Below, piece after piece: positions 8,746 to 17,431 of a stretch of 64,000 nt of DNA. Position 1 is the first letter of the stretch. Every line of letters begins with the position of its first letter. The notes under the pieces are model-generated. The model did not search any database. It was given only the letters and a program-made list of their open reading frames with translations, and was not told the DNA's origin. The DNA lies in NCBI GenBank assembly GCA_039105265.1, contig JAPFFF010000004.1, positions 4,402,001 through 4,466,000 on the forward strand, read 5' to 3'. The DNA is from Tritrichomonas musculus (taxonomy: Eukaryota; Parabasalia; Tritrichomonadida; Tritrichomonadidae). Position numbers and translations under genes: made by a program.

Positions 8746-11700
8746 TTAATGATTTTCAATGAAATAATCCTTTGCAGTGAAACCATTGACATAAGGACAA
8801 CAACAATGATTTGATAATACCAACATTTTTGAATGTGCTGCTGTTAAAGCATTTTTGATTACAGTTATTTTACTCATCAGTTGTGAATTCATTTGAAGGT
8901 TTATATTTTTGCCTTTCATTACTGATTGCTTTTCAATGACATTTTTGTAATCACTTGATTTGATGTTGTTCTTCTTCAATGATATACCTTTGAGCTTTAA
9001 TGAAATTGTTTTGTCATCTGACCAAATCGTATAACATTTAGCACACAAAGCAACTTGATTTGCTCCAAACTTTTCTACACAGCATCCGAGTATCTTTTTC
9101 TCATCATATACATCATTGATTGCAGGGTTTGGCATAAAGCTATAAATGTGTTTATCATAAAATGATTTGTCTTTGATGACGTAATCAAACAACTGGTCAA
9201 TCGGTTTATTCATATCACCAGCTATAGACATGTAAAGGCTGTCTGTATCGACCGAGTTGAAATGAATTTTATTCATGTCAATGCATTTGTAAAGAAAGTC
9301 ATAAAGGAAAGTCAAATACCAATATTTCGCATTGTCTAATGTCCAAAATGATTCCTGAAGACATGTAGTGCATTTGAATGAATGAGGTTGTGATTGTATC
9401 AAATAACAATCATTTGACAATTTACATCCATTGCGATAAGTATCGGATGCAATCAATTGAAAGGCTTTATTTTTATCAACAATTCTGACTTTGTTGAAGT
9501 TCTCTGAATTCATACCGTCATATCCGTAAGATCCGTTCATACTAATCTTGTAAAACTTTTCGTTCCCGTGTGCCTTTCCTGACAATATATCTTGACGCTT
9601 CTTCATAAACTCACAAACAAATTGATTGAATCCGTCATGAGCCTCGTATAAACTCAAGCTCTTAATGTCATCAACTATAAGTCCGTGGTCAATTAAAAAC
9701 CATAAAAGGTAATTCGAGAACGTCATAAATGTTCCGCATGTATCAAGCAACATTGTCAGCTTTCTTGTTTCTTTATCGGCTGAATTCAGTTTATTGTCTT
9801 TCATGTATTTGTACATATAACTTCCAATCGTTTGTTCATCATTCATTATATTGATGTTTCTAAACACAGGAGGGAAATTAATCAAATCATTAATTTTATT
9901 CTTTGGGCATCTTAATTTGACTTCAGCTTTGAATATAAACTCAGGGTTAGCATCAAATCGTTTCTTTGATTGAATGATATTCATTGCAGTATTAAGAACC
10001 TTTTCATTCTTGTTTCCTTGTTCATCATAAACATCAAATCGTTTTATAAATGAACCTGGCATGTACATGATTCCTCCGTGATAAGGATTAAATGAATGTT
10101 TTACTGAACTGAATGATGAAGGATACAATGAATTGAAATCAATACCAGCAACGTGTGAGACTATGTTTGAAGTGTCATAGCTAATGATTCTGTCATTAAC
10201 GGCATCATATTTGAGTTTATTGATTAATGTTTGACCTCTGATGTTCACTCGATGAAGAACATTTGATAAACCCCCCGTTATATTCTCTCTCAAATTGTAG
10301 TATTCTTTTTCATCAGTTATGAGTGTTGGCAGGTGATGGAGCTTGCAGAATTTCTTCAATTGTATTTTGGTTCTTGTTATCTTGTCATCATCACGTTGTC
10401 TCAAACGATTACATTCAGCACAAGCAAGTAAACAGTTATCAATCTGATGTCCTTTGTTGTTATCTATTCGGTCAAGAGTTGGTTTGTTTTCATATGTGAA
10501 GTGTTCACCACATAAATGACATTTACCTGTTTCATTTGATTCATACAATTTCATGAATGCATCAAAATCTTTTTCACTAACACATTTTGTTAAATCCCTT
10601 TTATTTTCTTTCGTCTGGTTATGTTTTTCATCTTGCTTTCGATAGTTATCACATTTATTTAACCACCATTTCATTGATGGTTTGAATGTATTTGATTTGT
10701 TGATGATTTCATAGTCGTTCTTCGGGTTGAAATCTTTGTAAGCAAGAGCATATTTGATACATGAAGCATTCTTTGATAACGAAAGATTGCTAATCAAATC
10801 AACTTTATATTCAGCATTCATTTGAATAAGGTTGTCAATAGGATTAATCATCATTTCAACATCATTGTCATTGTATGATAACAGGTAATCCCAACGTGTT
10901 GGAAACCTCTTTGAATCAATCAAATACTCTTCATAATCAGCTTTTGTTAATGGATTCTTTTGATTGAGATAACTGTAGAAGTCTTCATATTTGAATGGTT
11001 CATTCTTTGATAACACTTCATTATAATTTTCATTGTTGATTGCTTCATAAGGAAATACACCTTTCGAACTGTTAGATATACCGCCAAAATCAATGCCAAA
11101 CTGTTTGAGTGTTCCTCCAGCAACAAATGCTTGTGCGTCAATGAATCGTAATCGAATAGGATACTTTGATGATTTCAATATAAATTGTTTCAATGATGTA
11201 GCTGTTCCAATCATTCCGCTATCGATAGACCAATGATTTTTAATCAATTGCTCTTTGAATAAGTTTGAATCAAATCGTGATGAATTAAAACCGAATACTG
11301 TTATTGTTTTCAATGATGTATCTATTTTATTGAGTTCTTCTTCCGATTTATCTTTGATGAATGATTTCAAATGTTTCAACTTATCAGCATACACATCACA
11401 GCCAGCAACAAATAACCAGTCAATCCATTTGGCAATGAAGTCATTTGTTCGTATATCAAAGTTCTTTGTTATCAATCCTTTATCAAGCTTCACACATGAT
11501 GAAACACTCAAAGGAATCAATCGAGAATTGATAACTGATTTATCACTGACTTTCTTTTCAATCTTTTGCTCCATTGTTTCAAAATCATAAGTGATATAAT
11601 GAATTGTTGGCTTCCATTCAAGCTCATATGAAAGACAATACAAATAAACAGGATTGTTTAAGATGTGCGGGCAGTACGGTAAAGCTTCTCGTGAAGGTAT

Positions 11701-13305
11701 GAAATCCTTTTTGAATTTACCTCCTAGCTTCTCACATTTATCTACATGTCTGTTGAATCTGTCAATATTGTTATTTCCTTTGTGAATGTATGAACCACAA
11801 TGAGGACAAATATGAATATTTGTTAATGCTTCAGCGTTGATGATGTACATTATGTGAAGTATCTTATCCTTTGAATACAACAGGGCTGAAAACGTTTTGT
11901 TTGATTCGTCTATGTTATGCCATTGTTCTTGAATATCATAAATATGTTTCTCTTTGTCATATTCATAGATGTTGACATTGATGTTATGATTCTTGGCTGA
12001 TTCCTTCATTTCTTCAATCGTGATACCTTTGAACGAATTGATGATTTGATTTGCTTCTTTTGTAGGTTTAGTTGAATAAGTTATTCCGTGGTCTTCACAT
12101 AATATTTTCTTTGCTGCTTTGGTTCTGTTAGCTGTATTATATTTTGTTTTCTTTTCATCTTTGTTTTGATTTGTTAGTTCAGGAAACAAACAACAAGCAA
12201 GGAAACGATACCAACACAAACAATCATCAACGTTATCAATAATGATATATTTATTTTTGCCAAACAATTCTGAAACTTCATCAATCTTTCCTGTTATCTT
12301 AACTACACGAGAGATTGTAAATGAAACAGACCAAACGATACATAATTTAATGTTTGAAGCCGTGGTTTCATATTCATGAATCTTTGATTCAATATACAGT
12401 TTAATTTTATCAATATCTTTATTCTCTCTAACAATTATCGGAATTGATGATTTATAATTCTTCCATTTGATTTCACTTGCCTCATATGTATATCTTTCAC
12501 TTTCATTCTTTGGTGGTATCTCAAATATACCAGTCAATTGAAAATATATTTTGAACGGTTTCACTTCTTGTTTAAATACTGTTTCAGTTAAATATTCATT
12601 GATGTCTTCAATTGATGAAACGCCGTTTTTGTAATATATTTTAATTGGTTCTTTACTGTCTTCATCTAATCGTTCAACCTTTTCACTATCATTTGGGAAT
12701 TGGTCAATGAAATGACTACATGCTTCAACTGCTTCATCAAAGTTCTCAGGTTCGTTGATTATGAAATATGAATCATGTTTTGAATGAACACCTTTATAGC
12801 TAAACTTTTTGAGATATTCAATTAATTCAGCATTTTCATTGTTAAATCGAATGTCTTCATATCGTTGAGGCTGTTTGTTTGTCTTTGGTGGTAATGGTCT
12901 CAATAATACATTTTCAGATTTAATTAATTGAAGAGCTTTGTTGAGTGCATCATGAGCTATTTTAATGTTGTCCTCGATTTGTTTTTGTTTTTGTTGTTGT
13001 TCATCATTTTGTTCTTCTTCTTCAAATTGTTCCTCTTCCTCCTCTTCTTCTTGTTCTTCTGCTTCTCTTTTCATTCTATTAACGAAATCTAATATTGATA
13101 TGTCATTGATTCTATCACCTTCATGTTCTCTAAAACCGAATGAAGTTAGATAATTTTCTAAAATGTTTTTGAAATGTTTAACATCATAATCAGAAGGTTT
13201 AGATGTTGACAAACGAGGTTTTAATTGAAGTTCATTATTGATATACCTGATTTGTTCAATAACAAATGATTTGGTATCTTTTTGATAGTAATAACGAGAA
13301 CTCAT
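8746..13305 (-). CDS. Protein-primed family B DNA polymerase with embedded HNH domain
   Basis: A 1519-aa replicative polymerase. An acidic coiled stretch lies at about 75-110, and a zinc finger (CPHCGSYIHKG...HVDKC) near 497-523. Proofreading motifs are TYDFETME (about 571), FGFNSSRFD (about 672) and YLLSYNDNDVEMM. Palm motifs are DFNSLYPS (about 1054), KISMNGSYGY (about 1250) and SVDTDSLYMS (about 1349). Between exonuclease and palm, near residues 925-970, sits a CHLCG...LDRIDNN...NCLLACAECN block, which is an HNH zinc-nuclease signature. The N-terminal 400 residues are unrecognised. Polymerases of this class copy linear genomes using a terminal protein as primer. Confidence 0.95.
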   Translation of the reverse strand: MSSRYYYQKDTKSFVIEQIRYINNELQLKPRLSTSKPSDYDVKHFKNILENYLTSFGFREHEGDRINDISILDFVNRMKREAEEQEEEEEEEQFEEEEQNDEQQQKQKQIEDNIKIAHDALNKALQLIKSENVLLRPLPPKTNKQPQRYEDIRFNNENAELIEYLKKFSYKGVHSKHDSYFIINEPENFDEAVEACSHFIDQFPNDSEKVERLDEDSKEPIKIYYKNGVSSIEDINEYLTETVFKQEVKPFKIYFQLTGIFEIPPKNESERYTYEASEIKWKNYKSSIPIIVRENKDIDKIKLYIESKIHEYETTASNIKLCIVWSVSFTISRVVKITGKIDEVSELFGKNKYIIIDNVDDCLCWYRFLACCLFPELTNQNKDEKKTKYNTANRTKAAKKILCEDHGITYSTKPTKEANQIINSFKGITIEEMKESAKNHNINVNIYEYDKEKHIYDIQEQWHNIDESNKTFSALLYSKDKILHIMYIINAEALTNIHICPHCGSYIHKGNNNIDRFNRHVDKCEKLGGKFKKDFIPSREALPYCPHILNNPVYLYCLSYELEWKPTIHYITYDFETMEQKIEKKVSDKSVINSRLIPLSVSSCVKLDKGLITKNFDIRTNDFIAKWIDWLFVAGCDVYADKLKHLKSFIKDKSEEELNKIDTSLKTITVFGFNSSRFDSNLFKEQLIKNHWSIDSGMIGTATSLKQFILKSSKYPIRLRFIDAQAFVAGGTLKQFGIDFGGISNSSKGVFPYEAINNENYNEVLSKNEPFKYEDFYSYLNQKNPLTKADYEEYLIDSKRFPTRWDYLLSYNDNDVEMMINPIDNLIQMNAEYKVDLISNLSLSKNASCIKYALAYKDFNPKNDYEIINKSNTFKPSMKWWLNKCDNYRKQDEKHNQTKENKRDLTKCVSEKDFDAFMKLYESNETGKCHLCGEHFTYENKPTLDRIDNNKGHQIDNCLLACAECNRLRQRDDDKITRTKIQLKKFCKLHHLPTLITDEKEYYNLRENITGGLSNVLHRVNIRGQTLINKLKYDAVNDRIISYDTSNIVSHVAGIDFNSLYPSSFSSVKHSFNPYHGGIMYMPGSFIKRFDVYDEQGNKNEKVLNTAMNIIQSKKRFDANPEFIFKAEVKLRCPKNKINDLINFPPVFRNINIMNDEQTIGSYMYKYMKDNKLNSADKETRKLTMLLDTCGTFMTFSNYLLWFLIDHGLIVDDIKSLSLYEAHDGFNQFVCEFMKKRQDILSGKAHGNEKFYKISMNGSYGYDGMNSENFNKVRIVDKNKAFQLIASDTYRNGCKLSNDCYLIQSQPHSFKCTTCLQESFWTLDNAKYWYLTFLYDFLYKCIDMNKIHFNSVDTDSLYMSIAGDMNKPIDQLFDYVIKDKSFYDKHIYSFMPNPAINDVYDEKKILGCCVEKFGANQVALCAKCYTIWSDDKTISLKLKGISLKKNNIKSSDYKNVIEKQSVMKGKNINLQMNSQLMSKITVIKNALTAAHSKMLVLSNHCCCPYVNGFTAKDYFIENH

Positions 13306-13397
13306 TTATGATATTATTAAAAAATCAAATTATTTGAAATTTAAAAAAATGTTAAATCAAAAAATAAAAAATATTTCGAGTTTTTTATTTCATTGAA

Positions 13398-13748
13398 ATG
13401 TCTGAGTTAAGAGAAATAATAAAACACATTGAAGAAATACATAAATTACTTTTGATATTAGAATCAAAACAAGAAGTAAGTGAAGAAGAAGAAACAAATG
13501 AAGAAGCAAATACAGAAGCAAACCATAAAAGAACGCGTTCAATATTCAATTCATCAAAGTTCTTGAACAAAGATGAACGTGAAAAAGTTATACAATTTTT
13601 GGATGATAAAGTAATGAATGATATAAATAAGTTGCCAGGACATAAAAGGTGTTCATATACACAAAACTTATTGAAGGAAAAATTGAAGTTAAATGTATCA
13701 TCATATATGATTAATAGATTATTGGCATTTAAGAACAACAAAGAATAA
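13398..13748 (+). CDS. Small Maverick protein with coiled coil and possible HTH
   Basis: A 116-aa protein divergent from polymerase, with 92 bases between the starts. Residues 1-25 form an amphipathic helix, 28-45 are Glu-rich, and the basic C-terminal third (YTQNLLKEKLKLNVSSYMI) could be a helix-turn-helix. The sister copy lies outside the window, so conservation cannot be judged. A DNA-binding role is only a suggestion. An antisense frame of the same length exists but lacks sensible composition. Confidence 0.55.
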   Translation: MSELREIIKHIEEIHKLLLILESKQEVSEEEETNEEANTEANHKRTRSIFNSSKFLNKDEREKVIQFLDDKVMNDINKLPGHKRCSYTQNLLKEKLKLNVSSYMINRLLAFKNNKE

Positions 13749-13769
13749 AAATATCATTTAATTAATTTG

Positions 13770-13779
13770 TTTATTTTTG
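13770..13779 (+). promoter_or_regulatory. TTTATTTTTG motif upstream of 81-aa gene
   Basis: A perfect TTTATTTTTG lies 7 bases before the ATG at 13787. This is the tightest spacing seen in the set. Confidence 0.42.
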
Positions 13780-13786
13780 GTTTAAA

Positions 13787-14032
13787 ATGAATAGTGCAAT
13801 TAAAGGTTTGAGTTGTGATACATCAGCTTTACACGCACAGTTTCGAATAGTTAAAGACAAGATATTCAATGAATGTATGAATTCTGAAGATGATGCATTA
13901 AACGGAAAGTTTGATAAGATGATTCACATATTGTCGATATATAAACAGCTATTTAATGATATTGAATCGATTAAAATACAATTAAGAGCTATTGATGAAC
14001 GTATCAAATCAGCTGAACAAATGACTTTGTAA
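13787..14032 (+). CDS. Small helical Maverick protein, unknown
   Basis: An 81-aa, mostly alpha-helical protein with heptad-like spacing of Ile and Leu (MIHILSIYKQLFNDIESIKI). It carries its own TTTATTTTTG motif directly upstream, which argues for a real gene. I recognise no family. It lies in the forward-strand cluster leading to the packaging ATPase. Confidence 0.5.
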   Translation: MNSAIKGLSCDTSALHAQFRIVKDKIFNECMNSEDDALNGKFDKMIHILSIYKQLFNDIESIKIQLRAIDERIKSAEQMTL

Positions 14033-14065
14033 ATGATTCAATGAATGGCTCATCATTGATGTTGT

Positions 14066-14075
14066 TTTATTTTTG
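14066..14075 (+). promoter_or_regulatory. TTTATTTTTG motif upstream of HNH gene
   Basis: A perfect TTTATTTTTG lies 27 bases before the preferred ATG at 14103. The motif supports 14103 rather than the earlier in-frame codon at 14073, which would overlap the motif itself. Confidence 0.42.
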
Positions 14076-14102
14076 ATTTTAATTTTTTTTATTTTCTTTA
14101 AA

Positions 14103-14744
14103 ATGAGTCAACCAGTTGAACAAGCTAACAATGAACTAGTTGTTGAATTTGTTCCATTGCTCAACTTTGAAGATGATTATGAAATATTGAATCAATATCC
14201 TTTCACCATTAGAAAGAAATCAAATCATAAAGTATTGAAAGAAAGTGTTAATAAAGAACATGGATATATTGATGTTAGTTTGAATCAAAAAATATATAGA
14301 AAACATCGATTAATAGCGCTTCAATTCCTTCCAAATGATGACCCAATTATTAATGATGTCATTGACCACATCAATCACGATAGAACTGATAACCATTTGA
14401 ATAATATGAGATGGTGTTCTCAGTCAGCAAATCAATATAATAAATCTTATTATAAAGGGGTTCAATATGAATTCATTGATGATATACCTAATGATTCAAT
14501 GATGATTGATTTTTATGAAACAAAGACTGCAAGAAGAGAATTTGAAGCAAACAAATACTATTATTATCATGATGAAACAAATAATGAAGATATATTTTAT
14601 GGAAGAATCACTGATAATGTTTATAAAGTATTACATCATAATATAGCATATTCAGGAAATGAATATGTCAATCTTCGTGATATCAATAATAAAGTAGTTG
14701 GTTTGATGATTAACAAATTCAAACATCAACATGATTTGCTTTAA
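14103..14744 (+). CDS. HNH endonuclease, free-standing
   Basis: A 213-aa HNH protein. The N-terminal segment (about 20-75, DDYEILNQYPFTIRKK) resembles the NUMOD4-type DNA-recognition module. The nuclease core is at 86-110 with DHINHDRTDN and a following MRWCS, typical of HNH_3 homing-type enzymes. A third conserved block (YEFIDDIP, IDFYETKT, YYYYHDET) is shared with the HNH proteins at 51251 and 59986. The ATG at 14103 was chosen because MSQP matches the start of the 59986 protein. The enzyme should make site-directed DNA cuts; whether it homes is not known. Confidence 0.85.
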   Translation: MSQPVEQANNELVVEFVPLLNFEDDYEILNQYPFTIRKKSNHKVLKESVNKEHGYIDVSLNQKIYRKHRLIALQFLPNDDPIINDVIDHINHDRTDNHLNNMRWCSQSANQYNKSYYKGVQYEFIDDIPNDSMMIDFYETKTARREFEANKYYYYHDETNNEDIFYGRITDNVYKVLHHNIAYSGNEYVNLRDINNKVVGLMINKFKHQHDLL

Positions 14745-14798
14745 TTGAATCATTGAATGACTCATCATTAATGTTGTTTTATTTTTATTCAAACATTC

Positions 14799-15374
14799 AT
14801 GGCATTATCAAAAGCTCGTATATTAAGTAGTGAGAACGATGCATCAGTTAAGCAGGAACAATCAACCAGTATTAATATAAACATCAAACCAAAGCAACCA
14901 CAACCAGTTGAATATCCATCAGTTCAACCATTACCACAATCATCTCAAGCCACAAATTTTACTATACCTCAGATGAGTGGAGTATATCAATCACAGCATC
15001 CAACAAACAACGTTTCCCTAGAAAGAGGTATCAGTGATATAGGAGCTGATATAACAGAACTTGAAACCAAAAACAAATTCCTTGAGATATTGTTATCAAT
15101 CTATGAAACAAATCCGATAAAAGTCAATGATTTATTGATTTGTCATTCAAATACATTAATGGAACTCATCAAATTACTAACACAAGCAGATAAAGTTGAA
15201 TTAATTGTCAATGATGATTGTGCGTGTAATGGTTGCGTTTCTCGTTCCAAATATCTTTTAATTGATAGGATATTGGTGTACAAAAATAATGAATCAAATG
15301 ACTTGAAATACAAATATAATAGCATTTATACCGAACTCATTAGACACAACATTTCATTAAAAACATGTATTTAA
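14799..15374 (+). CDS. Maverick protein of unknown function
   Basis: A 191-aa protein. The first 75 residues are low-complexity, rich in Gln, Pro and Ser. From about residue 80 it is helical (ADITELETKNKFLEILLSIY), then holds a small cysteine cluster (CACNGC) near 142-147 that could bind a metal. An AT-rich variant of the upstream motif (TTTATTTTTA, 14778-14787) precedes it. It sits between the HNH gene and the packaging ATPase. No family recognised. Confidence 0.5.
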   Translation: MALSKARILSSENDASVKQEQSTSININIKPKQPQPVEYPSVQPLPQSSQATNFTIPQMSGVYQSQHPTNNVSLERGISDIGADITELETKNKFLEILLSIYETNPIKVNDLLICHSNTLMELIKLLTQADKVELIVNDDCACNGCVSRSKYLLIDRILVYKNNESNDLKYKYNSIYTELIRHNISLKTCI

Positions 15375-15384
15375 AAACTAATAA

Positions 15385-15516
15385 ATGATATATGAAATAT
15401 TAGTTGTTTCATTATTAACAGGTTTATTTTTAGTGAAGATTGTTGAAGTATCTTTAATGATGCCTGACAAAGAACCAGAACTCAGTGAAGAGATAAGAAC
15501 AAAAATGTATTCATGA
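15385..15516 (+). CDS. 43-aa single-pass membrane protein
   Basis: A small gene starting at ATG 15385, ten bases after the previous stop and 24 bases before the ATPase start. The product opens with a hydrophobic segment (EILVVSLLTGLFLVKIVEV) and ends with a charged tail (PDKEPELSEEIRTKMYS). Small one-helix membrane proteins are common in double jelly-roll viruses with internal membranes and in adenovirus-like elements. Its placement beside the packaging ATPase fits, but no homologue can be named from sequence alone. Confidence 0.45.
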   Translation: MIYEILVVSLLTGLFLVKIVEVSLMMPDKEPELSEEIRTKMYS

Positions 15517-15540
15517 AGAGCTTTAACGAAAACTAAAGAA

Positions 15541-16455
15541 ATGAAACGTTTCATGAAACCCACTCAGTTTAATTATAATGAGATTTTATTCTCTAGTGGT
15601 TCTGATTATGATGATGACCAAATGAGTTTTGCATTTGAATATGAATCATTCAAGCCAACTGTTAATGAAACAACATTTAATATTGATGACGAGATGAATA
15701 AAGCATATCAACGCAATGAATCAAAAATAAAGAATGAATCAATCAGACCAATCGCAAACGGTATTTATTCATATTACAATTCATTGAACATACTCGTTGG
15801 TCAGCAAGGTAAAGGAAAGAGTCATATAATGCTACGAGATGTTATTCAAATGTCTCGAATGAAGAACGCTGGCTTTCATTTAATTGTTTATGTATCACGA
15901 AACGGAACAATCAATGATGCAACATTCGAAAGCCAACGCGAATTGATACAGCTACCAATAAAAACTGTTGCTGACAACAATGCTGAAGAATATCTTAAAC
16001 AACTTGATTTATATAAAGAATTGTATAACAAATATTCATCAACACCAAAAATAGTAATCGATGAAAAGAAGTTAAACGATATGTTTGAGTTTCTTCATAT
16101 CAATAAACTAGGTCAACCGAATAAACCGCTAAATACTATCATTCTTTGTGAAGACTTCTTGAAATCGAAACTAATTAAATCATCCTATTTTATCAATACC
16201 ATCAGTCAGCTTCGACATAAGAATCTAATCATATTCGTTAACATCCAGTTCTTCAAAGCTTTAACAACAGAATGGAAAAATAATGCAACATCATTCTTCA
16301 TCTTTAGTGGTTATTCACGACAGAAACTCGGCTACATATATCAACAAGTTCCATTTCCAATAGATTTCGAAGAGCTATGGAATCGATACAGAACAATGAA
16401 AGCACATCAATTCGTTTTAATCAATGTTCGAACTAATAACCTTTCATTCATCTAA
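15541..16455 (+). CDS. A32/FtsK-HerA-type genome packaging ATPase
   Basis: A 304-aa P-loop ATPase. Walker A is GQQGKGKS at residues 87-94, after a hydrophobic strand (NILV). The acidic Walker B strand (TIILCED) lies near 200. The LRHKNLIIFVNIQ stretch near 222 matches the sensor region of FtsK/HerA packaging ATPases. In Polintons this enzyme is thought to pump DNA into the capsid. It overlaps the next gene tail to tail by twelve bases. Confidence 0.87.
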   Translation: MKRFMKPTQFNYNEILFSSGSDYDDDQMSFAFEYESFKPTVNETTFNIDDEMNKAYQRNESKIKNESIRPIANGIYSYYNSLNILVGQQGKGKSHIMLRDVIQMSRMKNAGFHLIVYVSRNGTINDATFESQRELIQLPIKTVADNNAEEYLKQLDLYKELYNKYSSTPKIVIDEKKLNDMFEFLHINKLGQPNKPLNTIILCEDFLKSKLIKSSYFINTISQLRHKNLIIFVNIQFFKALTTEWKNNATSFFIFSGYSRQKLGYIYQQVPFPIDFEELWNRYRTMKAHQFVLINVRTNNLSFI

Positions 16456-16902
16456 TACAATTTGTTGTTGAACACCAACAAACAGTTGTGGTGTATTGAT
16501 ATTATATTTTTGTCTCATTTGTTCAATGAGTTCTTTTGTTTTCTTATCATTAACTTTCCTGATACTGTAATTATAATACTTGTATTCTTTAAATGATTGC
16601 TCTTCATTTGAACCTTCAACGAAGAACTCAATAGATGTTGTTGATATTCTTCTTCTAACATTTGATGTTAATGTTATATATTCGAGCCCGAGTTCAACAA
16701 TCTTATCATAATATAATCGTTTGAATTCATTATCTTTGTTCTTCAATGATATGTATATCACTTTAGATTTATATGCAGCCTTTCCACAAAGTATTGGATA
16801 TCTATCACACAGAATTGAGAAATCACATTGTTTGAACTTCTCTGATTCATCCAACATATCAATAAGTGAATTGATGTAATCATAAACTTTTGGTGTTGAC
16901 AT
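16444..16902 (-). CDS. Maverick protein of unknown function
   Basis: A 152-aa, Tyr- and Lys-rich protein with alternating short strands and helices. The N-terminal helix (VYDYINSLIDML) is followed by a region with three cysteines. It converges on the ATPase, sharing its last twelve bases. A TTTATTTTTG motif lies 31 bases upstream of its start, which supports expression. No catalytic triad or family signature is apparent. Confidence 0.52.
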   Translation of the reverse strand: MSTPKVYDYINSLIDMLDESEKFKQCDFSILCDRYPILCGKAAYKSKVIYISLKNKDNEFKRLYYDKIVELGLEYITLTSNVRRRISTTSIEFFVEGSNEEQSFKEYKYYNYSIRKVNDKKTKELIEQMRQKYNINTPQLFVGVQQQIVLDE

Positions 16903-16933
16903 ATCTTTAGAGTGAAATTAAAAAACAAAAAAC

Positions 16934-16943
16934 AAAAATAAAA
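16934..16943 (-). promoter_or_regulatory. TTTATTTTTG motif upstream of 152-aa gene
   Basis: A perfect reverse-strand TTTATTTTTG lies 31 bases before the start at 16902. Confidence 0.4.
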
Positions 16944-16972
16944 ACGTCATTGAAGACACTTCAGATATCTTT

Positions 16973-17179
16973 TTAATAAATGAGTTCTTCAAGTTCAGCA
17001 ATTAATTCAGCAGGACCGTTGAATTTCTTTAGTTGTTCAATAAAGTGATTTATCTCTTTTAGTACTCCGTCAACAACATCATCATTATCGTAGAGGTATT
17101 TTAAAGCGGGTCTCCATCCTTTTAGCTTTTTATTGATTCTATTAATGAGAGTGCTTAATATTTCGGCTTGGTTTGACAT
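16973..17179 (-). CDS. Small terminal Maverick protein, unknown
   Basis: A 68-aa helical protein (LSTLINRINKKLKG, HFIEQLKKF) close to the inverted repeat. It is acidic at the C-terminus. It could be a regulator or a structural peptide. The equivalent end-proximal gene at the other end of the element (47996) is also small and helical but unrelated by eye. Confidence 0.45.
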   Translation of the reverse strand: MSNQAEILSTLINRINKKLKGWRPALKYLYDNDDVVDGVLKEINHFIEQLKKFNGPAELIAELEELIY

Positions 17180-17235
17180 TATAAATTGCTGATAAAAAAA
17201 TAAAAAATTTTTGAAAGTTCTATTTTTCGTTGTTG

Positions 17236-17431
17236 TTATTTTTGGTCATTAGTCGTGTTGACGGTGGGCTTTAGCCCGACGGAAACCGACTGATATATAC
17301 TACTAAACAAGTTCAAAGATGTAAATTCAAAGATGAAGATTCAAAGATGAAGATTCAAAGATGAAGATCAAAAGTGGCGACCGTTAACTTTAAAATTTAT
17401 CTGACCTCCCAAATCAACACCCTTACTCTCT
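17236..17431 (+). repeat. Terminal inverted repeat, right end of left Maverick
   Basis: About 196 bp that match, in inverse orientation, the 170 bp at 47791-47960. The outer end reads CTTACTCTCT on this strand and is followed by host sequence TAGGTT, a possible target duplication that cannot be confirmed here. It contains a GGGCT/AGCCC stem and a 14-bp tandem repeat. The length difference from the other end is explained by repeat number. Confidence 0.85.
17312..17367 (+). repeat. 14-bp tandem repeat inside the inverted repeat
   Basis: Four units of TTCAAAGATGAAGA or a near variant, end to end. The corresponding part of the right element's repeat has about two units, one of them degenerate. 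Confidence 0.85.

Larger units (their letters stand above)
1..17431 (+). mobile_element. Maverick/Polinton element, left copy (partial at window edge)
   Basis: A large self-synthesising DNA transposon of the Maverick/Polinton class. It carries the hallmark set: double jelly-roll capsid, retroviral-type integrase, protein-primed family B polymerase and packaging ATPase, with an inverted repeat at its right end. The left end lies outside the window. The sister copy at 47791 supplies the missing 2.8 kb, so a complete element would be about 20 kb. All recognised reading frames in the visible part look whole. It is closely related to the right copy, so it is probably a recent insertion. The terminal 5'-AG/3'-CT bases fit the known Maverick ends. 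Confidence 0.93.

Noticed and set aside
10380-10640. Intein in the polymerase
   Set aside because: The HNH block lacks splice-junction residues and does not sit in a catalytic motif, where polymerase inteins usually insert.
12965-13153. Cysteine/serine-rich forward frame opposite the polymerase head
   Set aside because: Antisense of the Glu-rich coiled stretch of the polymerase, with no independent support.
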